This document shows positions 1 to 12,365 of a stretch of DNA of 64,000 nt, in pieces; within the stretch, counting starts at the first letter, position 1; each line of letters begins with the position of its first letter. The notes beneath the pieces were generated by a model. That model did no database searches, was not told where the DNA came from, and saw only the letters and a list, made by a program, of their open reading frames with translations. The stretch is from Nepenthes gracilis (lineage: Eukaryota > Streptophyta > Magnoliopsida > Caryophyllales > Nepenthaceae): assembly GCA_033239525.1 (NCBI GenBank), contig BSYO01000011.1, positions 5,733,973 through 5,797,972 on the forward strand. The letters run 5' to 3'. A program made the translations under genes and the position numbers.

Positions 1-1740
1 GGTGGAGGAAAAAATTTTTTTTAAAAAAAACAATAGCTATTTCAGGGAAACATGGTCGGACATTTGTCTAACTTAGGCAAATGTCCATTTACAAAAGAAA
101 TCAAGACGCATTGGCCCCTTCCCAAGTTCAAAATACCAATTCTGCAACCCTACAACAGAAATTCTGATCCCATGAACCATTTAGATCATTTTTAAATTTT
201 GTTTGGATTTCGGGGTCTAGATAATCCTACCTTATATCTCTACTTCCCGTTAACCATAAAAGGGGATGCGCAAATTTGATTTTATCGATTAGTACCAAAT
301 TCAATCCAATCTTTTTCAGGAATTGGCTGATAGATTTACATCACAATTTGCCTCCAGTAGAAGGGAAGAAAAGCAACCATGCCACTTTATCCACATCAGG
401 TAAGGTTTAAACGAAAGTTTGAAGCACTTCTTAACCCGATTCAATGTAGAAGCCTGAGAAATATCCAAACTTACTGATGAAGTGAAGTTAAATTCTTTCA
501 TAGTGACTGTACAGTCAGTTGAGTTCTTTAAACATTTGGTCCAGTAAAAACCCAAGACTTTTTTTAAAGTAGAGACAGTCACCCGAGTATATATTGCCGT
601 GAGTGAGACTAATGAGGTGAAAAGATCTAAGCGTGCAGACTACTACTTGGAACCCACTGGTGGAAAGAAGAGTAATAACAACAATTCCTCCACCAAAGAT
701 CTCAAGAAGCACCCACGGATGGACCTAGGTGTCAAAAGGGAGTATAAGTCATTGAACCTCACCCTATTGAATGGATAAATATATTAATACAGATTTGAAA
801 TGAGAAATTTTTAAAGTGGCCAAAATTGGTGAAGGACCCGGAAGGAAGGGACTAGTCAAAATACTACTTCTATTATCGATTTTCGAATTACAATACTGAT
901 AACTACTAGACTCCACAGAAATAAATTGAGGTCTTTATTTAAAAGAAACATCTCAACAAATATGTAAAAGACCCAGGACACACTCTCAACAATATGAGCA
1001 ATGAAGCGAAGAAACAATAGGAGTAACCTCGTAACCAGGTGGCCGCAGGAGTGTTAAGCATGATATCGGCTAGGTCACTCAGATCTAAAGTTTCAAGCTA
1101 TCCTGGAGAAACTTCTAACAGCGAGAGATAGAAATTAAGGAAAGGGAATGATGTCATTATTTTTAGTGACAACGATATTACTTATATAATAATTTCATAT
1201 TATGATCATCTCATTATATCTGCATTCATTTTAGATGGTATTATTGATTATCAATTAAAATGAGTCTTTATTGATAATAAAATTTTTTAGAATATAATTT
1301 ATCTTGATACTTTTTTTAAATTTAGATTTGAAAGGAGTAAGATAAAGTTGGTCGAAGGTCCTCTATATAGGTTAGACAACGAACCCGTTCCTATCTAGGG
1401 AACCATATAGTTAAGAGTTATACTAGGGACACACTTGAAAATAATTTCTCGAATGTTGACATTCCTAGTGGTAGATTTACCCTCAATTTACAATACAATA
1501 TTGGGACAACCTTACTTAATAACTTTTGGGGCGAAAATATCAATATTCCACATGAAAATAAAGTTTATGGCCCCATGTGGGGTAGGAAAGTATTGGGTGA
1601 TTAAATCACCAGTCGAACCTGCTATCTTGCTAAGCCATTATTTGGTTGTTTCGATTGGTTTTTTACTTCAATTTTTAAGCCATTGATGCTTGGACACTTA
1701 TTCAACTTTGGGTTGGGCCAGCCCATTTTGGGTCATACCC
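1..1740 (+). pseudogene. Decayed Tat-lineage Ty3/gypsy gag and protease region
   Basis: Plus-strand reading in shifting frames gives gypsy gag and protease. Around 118-200 a gag start is legible with the motif DPMNHLDHF. From about 320 follows ELADRFTSQFASSRR and then SLKHFLTRFNVEA, interrupted by stops. Around 1150-1260 the pre-protease stretch reads IIFSDND, and 1460-1620 encodes FLVVDLPSIYNTILGQP, the conserved tail of the protease domain in Tat-type (Retand/Ogre-like) elements. The region is cut by the left window edge and no RT follows, so it is truncated at about 1740. A related copy lies at 12366-17640 in the same orientation. The domain matches are clear; the lineage assignment is inference from motif style. 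Confidence 0.72.
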
Positions 1741-3501
1741 AACAATATCAATAAAATCTAAAATTATCAGTAAATAACAATAACCAGCTCAACAGTATGT
1801 TTGATATTATGTAGTGGATACCTATAAATTTTTTAACAATAAAATAAAATATTTTAAAAATTTTTTTTAATAAATTCAATTTTTTTTTAAAAAAAATTAG
1901 TATTCATGATCGGCTCAATTGATGAGATATTATATTTGTAAAAGATGGTTAAAATAGAAACAAATAGGATACATGATATCCAATATCATGTAAGTAAAAT
2001 TTTATTATGTCATACAATTGATCTTTATTTTTTTATAGCTAAGGTTATTATACCTGTATTACATTCTAAAATATTGTACAAAAAAAAAAGAATATATTTT
2101 TATAAATAGAATAATATTTGTTAAAATTTTTGGCATAAAGAGAAATAAATTATAAAATATTATTAACACAAATATTAATAATATAACATATATATTTTAC
2201 ATAAAATAACTTAACATTTAAAATTCAAGAAAATTACGGTTAAAATGAAGTAATAGCAACATTATTATTTAAAATATTATAAAAAATAATGAAAATTTTT
2301 ATTTAAAAATTTTTATTTATTTATAATAGTATTAATTGTATTAAAAATTATGAAAGCAATATTTGGGTATTGAAAAATTTTAAAATCAATAATTTTTTAT
2401 ATTTTTTTAAAAATAATTATTTTTTAATAATTAACTACTTTAATTTTAAAAATATTATATATTACTAGATGTTTCCTAAGATGGTAGCCAAAACTAGGAG
2501 TGATGGTATCTCATATAGGATGTGACCCTTGTATTTTATAATCAATATTAATAAGTAGTGTAATCAGCAACAAAGTATTGGGATAGTTTTTTCAAATCTT
2601 TATACTGTCAAGGCTAATAATTAAATTGTAAAAAATAATATTAATATTTAAATTATATATAAAAATTAATTATAATAACAAAATAAGATACTATATTACT
2701 TGTAGAGTGAAAGACTAGATAGTAGAGAGAGAAAATAGAGAATTATAAGAAAAAAAATGAGAAAGAGTAAAATATTTATAGAATTTTTTTTAAAATTTTA
2801 TTTTGGAAAATAAAAAAAACAGTGCAATGGTAACAGCCAGCCAATGAATATATACTATAGGTTGTGCTTGACATGGCCCAATCATACTGTAACCTGAGCC
2901 CCTCAACTAAACACGATCTATAATGTTGGATCATACTTGACACAATTTAACACTATTTATTATATGCCATACCGTGCCATAGTTAGTGTGACCTGTTTAT
3001 TACCTATAAGCATCAAACAACGATATTTAATTGTTTCCTAGAAAAAAATGAAAGTCAGCCAAGTTAAAAAAAAATCCAAATATACAAAATAAATTGATGT
3101 TAGAATTATTCTACATGACGTACATATATTTAGTAATTTATTTAAATTGTTAAGAGTTCTAATCTCATGTGTTTTTATTGTATTTATTAAACAATTTTTT
3201 TTATAAGTTTAATTTTTAATGGACAGAATGGTATTTAAATAATTAAGAAATTTATTTTTATCCTATCTTATTAATGATAAATATACCTGTTACACCTGTG
3301 TGGACAACGATATATGATAGTAGTATTCATATTTAAAATAAAAATTTTAGGATAAACTTTTTTAATTTATGATATAAATCGTTTAAAATTGTCTACATGC
3401 TTGTATAAAATTATATAACTCCAATTAAAAAAAAGATGGAGATGTAATGATAGAAACTGATTCCACTAACACATGACCATCGATGGTCCATTAACATATA
3501 C
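1741..3501. other. AT-rich spacer, no gene seen
   Basis: Very AT-rich sequence with many A and T runs and no open frame of interest on either strand. I see no recognisable domain, LTR end or RNA gene. It lies between the truncated Tat remnant and the 5' LTR of the chromovirus. Confidence 0.6.
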
Positions 3502-4002
3502 TGCTACCGGTCTTATCGAGACGGAGATTGCGATACCACAAGATAACCAGACGCCAAGGACTGGCACTCGGAAGACCCAATAACCCATGAAATTTCATGA
3601 TAACGTACAGGTTTAAGACATTCAAGCTTATATTTTTTATTTTCCTAATTTTTCAGATTTTATTCGGATAGTTGTTGTTTGTTTTTCCCTTCCCATGCAT
3701 TAGTTGCTATTCAGTTTTCCCCTTCCCGTACATTATCTACTATTCAGTTACTTGATTATGTTACTGTTAAGTTACGTTCTTTCGTTAAGTTTCCTTCAAA
3801 AATTGCCGTGTACAGGGAAGTGATGAATATAGATTATATTTATTCTGACACTCCCTCCTATCTCAGCCTCTCCCTCTTTGTTTTGTCTCCCTTTCAAAAC
3901 TTCCCCTCATCAAATCTCTTTCTCCCCAGTTTTCCCATGGATTGCTGCTGTGCTCACGGTATTTTGCAAGGTTGAGGCTCGATTACGAGTAAGCATGCAA
4001 CA
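3502..4002 (+). repeat. 5' LTR of the gypsy chromovirus
   Basis: 501 bp, begins TGCTACCGG and ends AAGCATGCAACA. It aligns along its whole length with 8620-9135, with frequent substitutions and small indels. Position 4003 onward (TTTTGATGCTCTCATTGAAAC) should hold the primer-binding site but is not a clean match to the initiator-Met tRNA end seen in the copia elements of this window. Confidence 0.88.
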
Positions 4003-4155
4003 TTTTGATGCTCTCATTGAAACATAACTGAGGGGATAATGATGTGTTACAATGCGCTCGAAGACTCCATTGTTGACGTTTCGAGGGAGCCGAAGAAGGT
4101 TGTCGCGACCGTCTAGCAGCAGGCGACCACCTCCTAGCAATATGCAGAAGGAATC

Positions 4156-7100
4156 GTGGTGAATACTGCCACTACCGAACAACTCCAGTACTCTCTCACG
4201 GCAATCTTGCAATTGCTACATAGATTTGAGCAGCAACCTAATCCGCTTGCAAACCCTCCATTACTGCCGATCCCTTCTTTATTTGTGGTTACTCCCCTCG
4301 TTCTGTCCCATTCCCCTAAACAAACCCTACCCATACTGTTATCATCACCCTCAGATAACCAAATCACCCCTCTTCGTTTACTGAAACTCAAAATTCTCTT
4401 CTTCACCGACGATAATGTGACCGAGTGGTTATTTCAAATCAATCGCTTCTTTGCTTACCATGGTACCCCACTAGACCAAAACTGACCATAGTAGCCTTCT
4501 ACATAACCGGAGCTGCCCTTCAATGGCATCATGGATATATGCAATCAGATAGCTCTCAACATTGGAGATTTTTTCTAGAGACCTAGAGCTCCGGTTTGGA
4601 CCGTCTTCCTATCTTAACCATGAAGTTACTTTGTACATATTTCGTCAAACCTCTACAGTGACAGTCTACATGGCTGAATTTGAGTCTTTCTTTACTTGCA
4701 CTCTAGGTTTGACCATTATTAATTTCCTAAATTGTTTTATCTTTGGATTACATGACGATATTCAGCGGGAGTTACAATTATTAAGGTGCATGTCATTGTC
4801 GAAATCCATTGGAATGGCTAAACTAGTGGAGGAAAAGATGGACAGTCTAGTTCACATCATCCACCGCTAACTAAGAGCCCCGCTAACAACTCTCGACATC
4901 TACCCAAAACTTCTCCTCAGGTTCTTCTATTGAGACTACCGATAAAAAAAATTAACCCCCGTAGAGATGGCCTCATGCAGAAAAAGAGGACTACGATTTA
5001 ATTGTGATGAACGGTTTACACTGGGCCATCAGTGTAAACCCACACAGTTCTTATGTATGATGATCGAGGAAGAGGACTCTACTCAGACAATAGCCTCCAT
5101 TTCAGAGGCTAATTCCACAAACACCGACTCGCCCACAACTTTTTCAAGAAGCAGATTCCCTTCCGTATTCATCTGAACATACTTCAACTATTTCTCTCCG
5201 TGCATTAGAGGGCTACTTTGTTCCCTCCACATTGAGATTGGAAGGACTCATTATGGGCCATTCGGTGGTTGTACTGGTCGATAGTGGTTTCATCCAAAAT
5301 TTCCTGCAGACATGTGTAGCCAAATATTTGGGGCTGCCAATAAAGCCCTCCCACCACCTTAATGTTACAATGGGAAATGGAGACTCCCTACATTGTGAAG
5401 GGCGGTGTACCAATGTTTCCGTCACCTTCAGAAAATCTTAAATTTGGGTGGACTTATATTTGCTGCTAATATATGGAGTTGATATAGTTTTCAAGGTCAA
5501 TGGCTGGCGTCAATTGGTCCAGTGCTATTTAACTATAAAGCTTTATGGATGAGCTTTGATTACAAGGGCAGTCAACTCATTTTGCACGGTTTGCCAAGGG
5601 CCACAATGTCCACCATGACATTAGGCCAGCTACGACGGGGAGAACTAACCAAGTCTGCTGCCACCGATTACCAATTGACAATCGCTCCAATTCAAGAGAC
5701 CACTCTGGGGAACCTCTCTGCTGCAGCTTCTTCCCACTTTTCCTTATCGGCCCATGTCCCCCATGATATCGCTCCTACTCTTTCAAAACTTCTCACCTCC
5801 TTTACCAAAGTGTTTTCCGTCTCGCATGGATTACCTCCTCACCATTCTGTTGACCATCGTATCCCCTTAAAACTCAACTCCTCCCCGATGAACGTCAAAC
5901 CATATCAGTACCCTCATTTTCAGAAGGCAAAAATGGAGAGACACATACAAGAAATGCTTGATGATGGAATCATTCAGCCCAGTACAAGTCTCTTTTCTTC
6001 ACCAGTCCTACTAGTTAAAAAGAAGGATGGCAGTTGACGCTTTTACATTGATTTGCGGTTGCTTAATGCAATTATAGTAAAAGACAGATTTCCTATACCC
6101 ACGGTAGATGAGCTGCTGGATGAACTTCATGGCGCCAGAGTCTTTTCGAAGCTTGATCTGCGAGCTAGTTATCACTAGATGTGAGTCCACCCAGATGATG
6201 TACACAAAATAACTTTTAGAACCCATGAAGGCCATTAAAAATTCCTGGTGATGCCATTTGGTCTTTCTAACGCTCCTTATACTTTTCAATCTAAGATGAA
6301 TATTATTTTCCGATCAATCCTTCAAAAATTTATCTTGGTAATTTTTGATGACATTTTGGTGTATATCCATTCCGAGAGCAACACCCTTCAGCACCTTCAA
6401 TGGGTCCTTCAAATTCTAAAGGATAACTCCTTCTATGCCAAGCAATCTAAATGTGAGTTTGGCTGTTTTTCTATGGCTTATTTGGGCCACATAGTGTCTA
6501 AACAAGGGGTAATCGTGGATCCAACCAAAATTGAGGCCACGCAACAATGGCCTAAACCTGTAAATGACAAACAGCTGCGAGGATTTCTTGTACTAGACGA
6601 GTGTTACTGCCAATTTGTGGCTTAATACGCCTAGATTTCAGTGCCACTCACTCAATTGCTAAGGAAGAATGCTTTTGTTTGACTCCTGAGGCCGAGTCAG
6701 CTTTTAATTCCCTCAAGGTTACCCTCATTACCACTCCTGTTCTGGCCTTGCTGAATTTCTCCAAACCCTTTGTGATAAAAACTGATGCTTTAGGTTCTAG
6801 TGTGGGTGTTGTGCTCTTACAAGCAGGGCATCTGATTCTATACTTTAGCAAGTAGCTTGGCCCCAAGCTTCAGGACTCCTCTACTTACATACGAGAACTC
6901 ATTGCCATTTTGGAAGCAATTAAAAAATGGTGCCAGTGTCTTTTGGGAACCAAATTTACCATCCGCACTGATCATCAACCAGTAAAGGCTTTGTTACACC
7001 AAGCCATCCCCACCCTTGCTCAATAATGATGGATTACTAAATTAATGGGGTACGACTTTGATATTGTAAATCAGCTAAGGCAAGAAAATAGCTTGGCAAA

Positions 7101-8668
7101 TGCTCTCTCTCGGCTACCAGAGGGATCCTGTTATGTACTATGGGGAGTGTTCTAGCCAATGCTGGCCCTTCTAACTGCTCTACGAAATTTTTATACACGT
7201 TACTCGGCTTTAGCCGACTTAATTTTCTCAATTAAGGAATAGTCAAGGAACTTTGAACATTATACCGTACGTGATGGATTGATTTTCTATAAGAATCGAA
7301 TTTTGGTGTCGGTTGATTCTACCTTACTGGACTTGATCCTACAAGAATATCATAACTCTCCACTTGGGGGCCATGCTGGATTCTAGAGGACTTTCACACG
7401 TGTAGCCAACTCCTTCTTTTGGCCTAAAATGCACAAAGATATCTGTGATTTTGTCAGCAGCTGTGCTGTTTGCCAGCAGGTGAAGCCACTCACATCTACT
7501 CCCCTAGGTTTGTTGCAAACTCTGCCTATTCCAAGAAAATTTTGGAATCCGTATCTATAGATTTCATAACCCATCTAGCTACTTCGGGTGAAAAGACAGT
7601 TATATTTGCGGTGGTTAACTGATTATCCAAATATGCCTATTTCTCCCCTTTAAATGCCCATTTTTTGGCTACAGACCTTGCCAATGTCTTTGTTAGGGAG
7701 GTGTGCCGGTTACACAGCTCTCCAGCGAAAATTGTCTTGGATCGGGATTCCATTTTTATGAATCATTTTTGGCAAGAACTTTTTAAATTATAGGGTATCA
7801 AACTGTCCACTAACAACTCCTACCATCCGCAAACAGATGGGCAAACCGAGGTTGTTAACCGTTGTTTAGAAGATTATTTGCACTATTTTGCGGTTGATAA
7901 CCCTTCCACGTGGTCACGATTCATCTCCTAGGCTGAATGGAATTACAATACTGTGTGGCATTCCACTATAAAAATAAGTCCATTCGAGGCCGTGTATGAG
8001 AGACCCCCTCCCTCTCCGGCAGATTACACCCAAGGAACCACTTCTATCACTGCTGTGGACGAGCTGTTGACACACCGTTCTAGCCTTTTGGCTACCCTAA
8101 AAAATAACCTACAACGGGCTCAACATGCATGAAAAATCAGGTTGATGCCCATTGAACCGACAAGACATTTTAGGTGGGCAACTGGGTCCTAGTCAAATTA
8201 CAACCCTATTGGCAAACTACGGTAGCACATCGACAGTTCAACAAATTTGCTAAACGTTACTTCGGTCCCTTTTGCATCTTGGAACGAATTGGCCTGGTTG
8301 CCTACCGACTAAATTTGCTTGTTTATTCAAAAATTCATAACGTGTTCCATGTCTCTCTACTCAAAAAATTTTAGGGAGATGCTACATGCCACCCGATGGA
8401 TTTTCCCCTTGAAGCATGTGATTCCTAGCCTCTCTTGGTATTTGCTCAGCTTCTTGGTTTCAGAAAAATCTTACAGCAAGGAAGATTTATTCCCCAGTTT
8501 CTCATTCGTTGGCAATCCCAATTTGCTGCTAAAGCAACATGGGAACCCGTTATGGAATTTTTGCAAAACTTTCCTGTATTCAATATTGAGGACAAGGTGC
8601 TTTTTGATGATGATGGCAATGTTATCGGCTTTATCAAGATGGACATTACGATACCACAAGATAACTAG
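4156..8668 (+). pseudogene. Broken gag-pol of the gypsy chromovirus
   Basis: Domains in order: gag from about 4156 to 4870. A zinc-knuckle-like cysteine/histidine cluster (NCDERFTLGHQCKP) lies near 5000. Protease is at 5232-5441 with VLVDSGF where VDSGS/T is usual, so the active-site neighbourhood is altered. RT runs about 5900-6600 with SPVLLVKKKDGS, then a stop where Trp is expected, KLDLRASYH, and the catalytic FDDILVYI. RNase H (about 6700-7130) shows the first Asp in KTDALGSS and later RTDHQPVKAL. Integrase (about 7320-8000) has the H-C-C zinc part ending CAVCQQ, then SIDFITHL and HPQTDGQTEVVNR. The C-terminal tail at 8435-8668 has RWQ, ATWEP and FNIEDKV, typical of chromodomain elements. 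At least ten stops or shifts break the frame. Confidence 0.88.
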
Positions 8669-9135
8669 AGGCCAAGGACTAGCACTCGGAAGACCCAACA
8701 ACTTATGAAATTTTACGATTATGTACGGGCTTAAAACATTCAAGCTTATATTTTCTATTTTTCTAATTTTTTAGATTTTATTTGGATAGTTGCTATTTGT
8801 TTTCCCCTTCTCGTGCATTAGTTACTATTTAGTTTCCTCCTTCCTGTGCATTAGTTACTATTTAGTTACCTGATTCCGTTACTTTTCCATTCGGTTACTG
8901 TTTAGTTATGTTCCTTCGTTCAGTTTCCTTTAAAAACTGCCGTGTATAGGAAATGATGAATATAGAGTATATTTTTTCTGACACTCCCTCCTATCTCTGC
9001 CTCTCCCTCTCTATTCTGTCTCCCTCTTGAAACTTCCCCTTGTTAGATCTCCTCCTCCCCAATTTTCCCTTCGATTGCTGCTATGCTCATGCTATTTTGT
9101 AGGGTTGAGGCTTGATTGCGAGTAAGCACGCAACA
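8620..9135 (+). repeat. 3' LTR of the gypsy chromovirus
   Basis: 516 bp partner of 3502-4002, begins TGTTATCGGC and ends AAGCACGCAACA. The pol frame continues into it and stops at TAG 8666-8668, so the last ~15 codons of the polyprotein are LTR-encoded. The purine-biased GATGATGATGGCAA just before the LTR is where the polypurine tract belongs and also encodes DDDGN. Confidence 0.88.
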
Positions 9136-9140
9136 TATAC

Positions 9141-9555
9141 ACACCCATATATACATACAAACACACATACACGTGTGTATATATTTTTTTAGACACTTTA
9201 TGGGAAAAATTAGAAAATGGTATATGTTATTATAGCTAGGCAGAAATTTCATTACAAATATTTCAATTTTTAATTTATTTTTGTTTTAATATCAACTATG
9301 AAACATATAAAAATTAAGTCAAATTAACCATATTTTAAGTCATATATTTACATATGTGATACTAAAAATATATTGTATACACATATAAAAAATAGCTATT
9401 GATTTTCGATTTTTTACGTCATAACTTAAGCAAATTTTAACTACAGGATATGATCATAGTAGTTAAAAAATTTGGAGTTAAATAAATTAGTAAAACTAAA
9501 ATATATTATAATATTTTTATTTTTATTTTAAAATAAGACGATCATTGAATATATT
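9141..9555. other. AT-rich spacer
   Basis: AT-rich sequence starting with a short CA/TA-rich microsatellite-like run (about 9136-9185). No gene or domain seen. Confidence 0.5.
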
Positions 9556-10419
9556 GCGTTGGCTCTAGTGGAAATTTAGGCTAAACCATAGCCTCCAATT
9601 TGACCCGTGGATGGGATGAAGAGTTCAGATTCCAAGCATAAGATTATCGAGTGATCGATCCAAGAGCATATGATTCAAAAAAGAGCATAAAAATAAATTT
9701 TAGCAATAGTTTGAGTAACTTAGCTCGGCATATCAGGTGATCAAGGGATAAAGCTTTAGGACTGAAAGGTAGTTATTGAGACAAGTAATCTAGGAGGGCT
9801 GATCCAGAGGAGTAAATCAAGGAGAAGCCAAAAATACTTAGTTAAGAAGCCAACTTTTTATACTTAGCCAAAATTTTACATCCTTAGCCTAAGATCAAAC
9901 AGAAATATAGGCATAAATGATCTCTTTGATTTGAAAATGAGGAGCCTCTCTCTATGACTAATGACCTAAAACGTGCTTGGTGACAACTGATTAGAATGTC
10001 CACCCCCTCCATGTCTGGATTGTGTCCTATAGCCCCACTTCTAACGAACTATCTATCTATGAATACCAAGTTCTTTAGCATAATAAAAGTATCATAATAA
10101 AAGTATCTGATAATCTTATAATTTAAGAGATGGATAAATCAAAATTTTGAAGCATTTGTCACTTGCTAATTCCTATGATCTCTAAGATTCAACAATCAAT
10201 CTTTTTCTAATTCATCTATATAGAGAGATTCAGAGCTTATCCTCAAATCACCTCATCCTCCTCCAAAGTATTATCTTGGAGCCCATTTCTCCAACATTTT
10301 GCACACACTTTCCCTCCCTGACTTATTTTTTAGGAATCCATTGTTGACTTGAGCATCGGAGCATTATTGAGGTAGTTCCAAATCATTTAAAGTTTTTGTT
10401 TTGGTTTATGGTATATAAG
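9556..10419 (+). repeat. Probable 5' LTR and leader of a Tat-lineage element
   Basis: Non-coding sequence directly upstream of the Tat-type gag at 13100. It ends with a stretch near 10340-10375 reading TTGACTTGAGCATCGGAG. I recognise this phrase as a common end-of-LTR signature in plant Tat/Retand/Ogre-like elements. No matching 3' LTR was found downstream of 17600, so the start is not fixed and the call rests on position and that phrase. Confidence 0.4.
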
Positions 10420-12365
10420 TGTCACGGCCGTGAACTAAAGCATGTCCTAATAATTATAATAAATAATTTTAACCCACAAAATTAAATTCTAAATGTGAAA
10501 CAATAACCAAACAACTTACAAATTTGGGTGTGACCTGATGACAAATCATATAATCTCAACATTTGATAACAATAAATCAAAATACAATTTCATTTATAAG
10601 ATCTTATTAGATAACTCATTCGGATAATAAAATAATCGCAACCTACTCTACAATATCGTAAAGGAGTGACCAACTAGCAACACACGTTTCCAATTAACAT
10701 AATGATCCAACTAGTCTCATAGAAAACCATAAGCTAACACCCAACTATCCCTCAATGCCTAAAATACGATTAATACAATCACAATCCAAAAATCAAGCTA
10801 ATACTCACCAAGATAAGCAAGAGTTCAATCCAATTCGCATCCAAACTCTCTACAATATATCCAAAGCCCACTAATATGATAAAGATAAAAAACAAAAATG
10901 TAAACCGAAAATTTAACAAGTATTAACATATAGTATAACACTTACACATCTAAAATTAGGAGGAAGGTTGATAAACATATACAAAATACATAAAATTACA
11001 ATCCAAAAATCCATCAACAAAATCCAAATGTGGTTTCGTACTCAAAAGTATATTCCAATCGAATCATAATCCAATTGACTCCAAAGCGAAAGTAATAATT
11101 TTTTGTTGTATGAGACTAACCGAATCTCAATTGTGAACAAAATTTGTAAAACTCAATCAAAATCTCAAATACAATTTAATGTAGGTAAAATATATTAAAA
11201 TCTAAAATATGCACAAATTGAAGAACCAAAGATCGAAAGACTAATTTGATGAAGGATTTACATACTTTCAATAACTTGAGACTGTATCACTACTATTTAG
11301 ACCCAAAGGTAGACTGACTATATATTATCTCCTATAAATATGATTAAACGTCAGTTTCTTTTGTCATTTGTGGATGATAGGTGCAATCCTTAAATCTGTC
11401 TAATATATTAGGACGTTCGAATATTTTAGTTCCATTTAATTCCTTACGATGGTTCTCATAAAAATACAATTAAAAAAGGTTTATATATTATATATCATAA
11501 AACTTTTCCTACATAGAGAAAAAAGTCAAAACTTTCATTCGGAAAGGTCACATCGTAAATTATTTTCCTCGAAAAAGATCAAATATTGAATTACATAATG
11601 AAGATAGAGCGTGACTTGAAGTAACAATACATAGATACCCCATACACGGCTCATATGTAGATTTTTATGAATTTTTTTAATAAATATACTTATATATAAA
11701 TATAATAGTTTCGAAATATTTACCCATTTTTTTAATAAAATAATCAAAATCCTTAAATATTAGCAAAATTGAAGCAAAATTCAAAACAATCGGTAAAAGC
11801 GACATGCATGCGCGAAGAAATAAAATAGAGCAAGTAAACTAATAGGCATGTAAGTAAATCACCAAACCTAAGCAAAAATAATAAAAAATAAAAAAAGACC
11901 AAGAATATGACATATGGATACTTAACTCAACCTTCAACTAAATAAATCTGATAAAAAGATATTTTAAACTACTTCTTCTCATCTTTTTCACTCTTCGTTC
12001 TCCTTCTCTTTTTCTCTCTTTTCTTTTCTTTCCCATGTGAAATGGCCAAATAATGTGCGTTGATCCTTATATAGGTACATTGGCGCATTCAGGCACCATG
12101 CTTAACCTTCATTGTGCATGAGTGCCACATCGGGCGGGGCTCGAGCGCAACCCCCATGGGAATCGGTGCTAGAACGCTGCCTCAAACACTCCTTTGACGC
12201 TCTCAATCCGGAAAGCGTGCGTAGCGCTCGCCTTAAGTGCCATTTTGCTTCCATACTCTGAATATTATTCAAATTTCACATTACACAATTATCTTCGATA
12301 TATCCAAATCAAACTCAAATTAATTAATAATATCAATTTAAATCAGATGAAAATGGGTTATTACA
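10420..12365 (-). mobile_element. Probable solo LTR inserted in the Tat element, reverse orientation
   Basis: Read on the minus strand the segment starts TGTAATAACCCATTTTC and ends TTCACGGCCGTGACA, giving TG...CA ends over 1946 bp. Flanking 5-mers are ATAAG (10415-10419) and ATTAG (12366-12370), a target duplication with one mismatch. A TATA box and GA-rich leader follow about 290 bp into the minus-strand reading, as in an LTR with short U3 and long R/U5. No gag or pol lies inside, hence solo LTR. The TGTAATAACCC start is like Del/Tekay gypsy LTRs; that family call is inference. Confidence 0.6.
12065..12075 (-). promoter_or_regulatory. TATA box of the reverse solo LTR
   Basis: Minus strand reads CCTATATAAGG, followed downstream by a purine-rich GAAAGAAAAG-type leader (12050 down to about 11980). 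It lies about 290 bp from the LTR 5' end, a sensible place for a U3 promoter. Confidence 0.45.

Larger units (their letters stand above)
3502..9135 (+). mobile_element. Complete, decayed Ty3/gypsy chromovirus with TSD
   Basis: A full-length LTR retrotransposon of 5634 bp. The LTRs (3502-4002 and 8620-9135) start with TG and end with CA, and are flanked by an identical 5 bp target duplication TATAC (3497-3501 and 9136-9140). Between them lie gag, protease, RT, RNase H, integrase and a C-terminal chromodomain-like tail in the gypsy order. Many stops and frameshifts, plus LTRs that differ at many positions, mark an old, dead insertion. The small size, ~500 bp LTRs and chromodomain-like tail suggest a Reina- or Tekay-type chromovirus; that sub-assignment is inference. 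Confidence 0.9.

Noticed and set aside
316..712. Minus-strand frames at the left edge
   Set aside because: The plus strand of the same DNA encodes recognisable gag; the minus frames are shadows.
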